Below, in pieces: positions 41,086 to 42,752 of a stretch of DNA of 42,752 nucleotides. Below the pieces are notes generated by a model, which was not told the origin of the DNA, searched no databases, and saw nothing but the letters and a program-made list of their open reading frames with translations. Both the position numbers and the translations under genes were made by a program. The stretch is taken from the IMG/VR virus record IMGVR_UViG_3300017719_000031, positions 1-42,752 of that record. One strand, given 5' to 3'. How positions within the stretch are numbered: position 1 is the first letter of the stretch; each line of letters begins with the position of its first letter. The DNA is from a virus.

Positions 41086-41346
41086 CTATTTATTTATTTC
41101 ATCTTCGATTAATTCTCTCAACTCCTCGATGTTCACGTCGCCATCTCCGTCTACTTTATCTATAAAGGTAGGTCTCATATATGTCATGTGTCCGTAATGG
41201 TAGTCTGTCTCGTCAGTAAGTCCGTTGAATCGTACTGGGAACTGCTCTCGCCTTAGCTCCCTCTCTATCCCTACGTTGAAGTGTTCAGTACCTGATACGC
41301 ATACGCATATGTTTGCATCGTCTATGTAGTCTATGTCTATGTTCAT
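41086..41346 (-). CDS. Small acidic protein, 86 residues, unknown
   Basis: This gene heads the operon that continues to the left, directly after the repeat-rich intergenic region. The protein is acidic, with an N-terminal strand (MNIDIDYIDDANICVCVSG), a basic middle (RELRREQFPVRF), aromatic HYGHMTYMRPTF, and a C-terminal acidic helix (DVNIEELRELIEDEINK). Its ATG is preceded on the coding strand by three direct copies of a CCAACACAAA-like ten-base repeat, which may affect translation or transcription. Function is unknown. Confidence 0.6.
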   Translation of the reverse strand: MNIDIDYIDDANICVCVSGTEHFNVGIERELRREQFPVRFNGLTDETDYHYGHMTYMRPTFIDKVDGDGDVNIEELRELIEDEINK

Positions 41347-41376
41347 TTTGTGTTGGTTTGTGTTGGTTTGTGTTAA
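41347..41376 (-). repeat. Three tandem 10-base repeats upstream of operon start
   Basis: On the plus strand tttgtgttgg occurs twice in a row and then as tttgtgttaa. On the coding strand this gives (A/C)-rich repeats directly before the start codon at 41346. They may be a translation-enhancing leader or protein-binding iterons. Confidence 0.8.
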
Positions 41377-41509
41377 GAAATGTTGGTTTTTTTTTGGATT
41401 AACATCGCTGAAACCCTTGATATTACTATGTTTCTTTAGTGAAATGTTAGAATGTTAGTTTTTTTCCTTCTGTGAGAAAAAAATAAATAATATATATATA
41501 TATAGTACT

Positions 41510-41539
41510 ATTGTGGGGGATATATATTTTCCCCACAAT
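41510..41539. repeat. Inverted repeat ATTGTGGGG / CCCCACAAT
   Basis: Two perfect nine-base arms are separated by an AT-rich 12-base spacer, next to an (AT)n run. The arms contain TGTGG/CCACA, a partial match to a DnaA box (TTATNCACA). The hairpin lacks a T tract on either side and is therefore not a typical terminator. It may be an operator or origin element. Confidence 0.75.
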
Positions 41540-41603
41540 TTGTAATATTTCTAACATTCCAACATTCTTCCGTTCAATTGATTGATTTACAGACAGTTAG
41601 CCA

Positions 41604-41629
41604 ATGTTGGTCTGTTTTAAAACCAACAT
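41604..41629. repeat. Inverted repeat ATGTTGGT / ACCAACAT
   Basis: Eight-base perfect arms around a ten-base AT-rich spacer, each arm holding one copy of the AATGTTGG-type repeat of this interval. It looks like a protein-binding site for a dimer rather than a terminator. Confidence 0.7.
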
Positions 41630-41681
41630 GGCGTAACATTTTATCGGCTAATCGATTGATTGTCAGTCAGGTATGTTAACA

Positions 41682-41948
41682 TTACAGATGACCTCCATAT
41701 TTCTCTGATTCAATATCGTACCTTGTCTCTGATGGTTGATCTTCATTTGTCCAATCTTCACCTATACCCATACCGAATCCATATTCGTATTCCGATACTG
41801 ATATCTTGTTATATAGTCTGTCTACATATAGGTGTTCATTCTGCATCAGATAATCTGATACATCATCTAGTTCTATGTTGCTAGGTATCTCTATCTCTAC
41901 CTCTGATATCTTGTGGTATACTCGTCTTTCGCTTATTGTTACTTTCAT
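41682..41948 (-). CDS. Small acidic protein, 88 residues, unknown
   Basis: The protein has a two-strand N-terminal part (MKVTISERRVYHKISEVEIEI), similar in style to small acidic proteins widespread in phages, an acidic helix (NIELDDVSDYLMQNEHLY) and a C-terminal GFGMGIGEDWTNEDQPSE stretch. It is led by an A-rich leader (aaaaacaaatagat), and its stop lies at the edge of the repeat region. No enzymatic residue is recognised. Its position directly before the control region could fit a regulator but charge alone does not show it. Confidence 0.6.
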   Translation of the reverse strand: MKVTISERRVYHKISEVEIEIPSNIELDDVSDYLMQNEHLYVDRLYNKISVSEYEYGFGMGIGEDWTNEDQPSETRYDIESEKYGGHL

Positions 41949-41950
41949 AT

Positions 41951-42409
41951 CTATTTGTTTTTATGGTTTCTAACTAACTCGTCTATCTTCATGTTCAGGT
42001 AACTCGCCTTCTGTGTCATAGTTCCTGCACCCTGGCCTTTCGGTAGGCGTATGTCCTTGCCTGACTGGAAGTCGTGTATCGCCTCCTGTCCGTTGCGTAT
42101 CCCTTGCTCGATTGCATTGCGTAGGTCTGAGACTACGTTTGTGATGTCTAGGTATAGCTTACCCTCCTCGAACCATCCACCAAGATGATTGTCTATTGAG
42201 TATAACTCTACACCCTTTTCTCCTACGAATGTCTTGACTGCTTGTTCTACCTCTGAGATCGTAAACATTCCTTCCAATGTGTTGTGTATCTTCTCGTGTC
42301 CATGTATAGCATAGGCGTATCCCTTGAACTCATGCTCTCCTGATACAAGGTTAAATGTTGCACCACCATCCTTAAGTAGTGCTCTGCTGAATTGTTTTAA
42401 GTTTTTCAT
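41951..42409 (-). CDS. Conserved phage protein, 152 residues, unknown
   Basis: The protein has an N-terminal alpha/beta region (FSRALLKDGGATFNL, EFKGYAYAIHGHEKI) and a compact motif region GGWFEEGKLYLDITNVVSDL (about residues 77-96) followed by RNAIEQGIRNGQEAIHDF. This G-W/Y-x-x-x-G-x-x-YLD...D...A...NGQ-A-I-x-D pattern is one I recall from small domains in phage and mobile-element polyvalent proteins, where its function is not known. Its location at the start of the early operon suggests early expression. The downstream start overlaps by none but lies two bases away. Confidence 0.6.
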   Translation of the reverse strand: MKNLKQFSRALLKDGGATFNLVSGEHEFKGYAYAIHGHEKIHNTLEGMFTISEVEQAVKTFVGEKGVELYSIDNHLGGWFEEGKLYLDITNVVSDLRNAIEQGIRNGQEAIHDFQSGKDIRLPKGQGAGTMTQKASYLNMKIDELVRNHKNK

Positions 42410-42714
42410 TTCGTTTTATTGTATTGATTTATAAATTCTACTACTGCTTGGTATGTTTCTTTAATGTTAGTTGAGAGGAAGTTGTTAGACTCCCAATCCT
42501 CATCGTTAGGTATGTTACCAATATGAGTTGGTAGTTCACCGCTTAAGGTTTCAATCCTATCCACTACAGGCATCAACCAATCCCAAGACTTGTGGAACTC
42601 CATATTGGTGTCATAGTACCCACCGTTGTAAAAATATAGTCCATCTAAATACAATCCATCCTCAATAGATTGCATAAATTCTGCGATTAGTTTATTGTTC
42701 TCTTGTGTGTTCAT
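42406..42714 (-). CDS. Conserved Bacteroidota phage protein of the 'NKLIAEFM..WDWLMPVV' type, unknown
   Basis: This 102-residue protein has the ordered elements NNKLIAEFMQS, a YHxSWDWLMPVV-like core (here KSWDWLMPVVDRIETLSG), and a C-terminal YQAVVEFINQYN. I recognise it as a very common family of short proteins of unknown function in Bacteroidota phages and prophages. It is the most upstream gene visible in the leftward operon and overlaps the next gene by four bases. Other genes may lie beyond the right edge. Confidence 0.75.
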   Translation of the reverse strand: MNTQENNKLIAEFMQSIEDGLYLDGLYFYNGGYYDTNMEFHKSWDWLMPVVDRIETLSGELPTHIGNIPNDEDWESNNFLSTNIKETYQAVVEFINQYNKTK

Positions 42715-42752
42715 GTCTAGTGTGTTATGTATAGTTCGTCATGCGTAGTGCC

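Larger units (their letters stand above)
41379..41683. repeat. Array of AATGTTRG repeats around a palindrome (candidate origin/control region)
   Basis: This 335-base gene-free interval carries about nine copies of AATGTTRG or its complement. Forward copies are at 41379, 41443, 41451 and 41603; reverse copies begin at 41551, 41559, 41623 (seven of eight bases), 41633 and 41676 (both weaker). Between them lie an (AT)n run (about 41488-41504), the 9-base inverted repeat and T/A-rich stretches. There is also an imperfect long repeat of attgattg...cag (41577 and 41654 on). The combination resembles an iteron-type replication origin or a multi-operator control region. Confidence 0.6.

Noticed and set aside
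41347-41683. CRISPR array
   Set aside because: Repeats are 8-10 bases, in both directions and unevenly spaced, with no spacer structure or cas genes.
1-42752. Complete circular genome opened at an arbitrary point
   Set aside because: Joining the right end to the left end meets stop codons in the terminase frame, so the missing terminase N-terminus is not in the window.

Overview
The window is a fragment of an AT-rich, short-tailed (podovirus-type) bacteriophage genome, almost certainly infecting a member of the Bacteroidota and most likely a gliding flavobacterium. The evidence is a structural module with the order and protein types of crAss-like phages and their marine relatives (terminase, large portal, scaffold, capsid protein with the GSDMAQVGWVEV stretch, ring/adaptor proteins, long tail-hub protein with a C-terminal BACON-like domain, giant polyvalent virion protein). 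Other Bacteroidota signs are start codons preceded by A/T-rich leaders rather than Shine-Dalgarno sequences, TAnnTTTG promoter-like boxes, a DUF3127-type protein, a BT4734/VirE-type primase-helicase and a GldL homologue. The standard genetic code fits: TAA, TAG and TGA all end genes. The window is not a closed genome. The terminase is cut at the left edge and its N-terminus does not lie at the right edge.

Layout. Bases 1-30498 carry a rightward late block of 16 genes. Packaging and head genes come first (1-7660), with hairpin terminators after the capsid gene and after a small 96-codon gene. Connector and tail genes follow (7740-16088), including a tail protein built from repeated domains joined by poly-threonine linkers. 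Then come a glycosyltransferase-like gene, a structural gene and an acetyltransferase-like gene (16079-18202), and finally putative ejection proteins ending in a 3335-residue giant (18204-30498). The late and early blocks converge with directly adjacent stop codons at 30498/30499.

Bases 30499-42714 carry a leftward block of about 27 tightly packed, presumably early genes. From its 5' (right) end it holds small unknown genes, an intergenic region with repeats and a palindrome (41347-41681, a candidate origin or control region), and a chain of very small overlapping genes that includes a membrane protein and an exported protein. It continues with recombination/replication genes (PD-(D/E)XK nuclease, DUF3127 protein, primase-helicase, SF2 helicase, VRR-NUC nuclease, DnaA domain IV-like protein, Mre11-type phosphoesterase). 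No DNA polymerase, RNA polymerase or integrase is visible, so the phage either uses host polymerase or encodes these outside the window.

The most striking feature is a phage-borne homologue of GldL (37024-37569), the inner-membrane stator subunit of the type IX secretion/gliding motor. It sits directly behind a potential RNA pseudoknot and a strong intrinsic terminator, an arrangement that looks like an attenuator. With the exported and membrane proteins encoded nearby, it suggests an early programme aimed at the host envelope, possibly at gliding, secretion or superinfection. Function is inferred from sequence recognition only; no searches were run.
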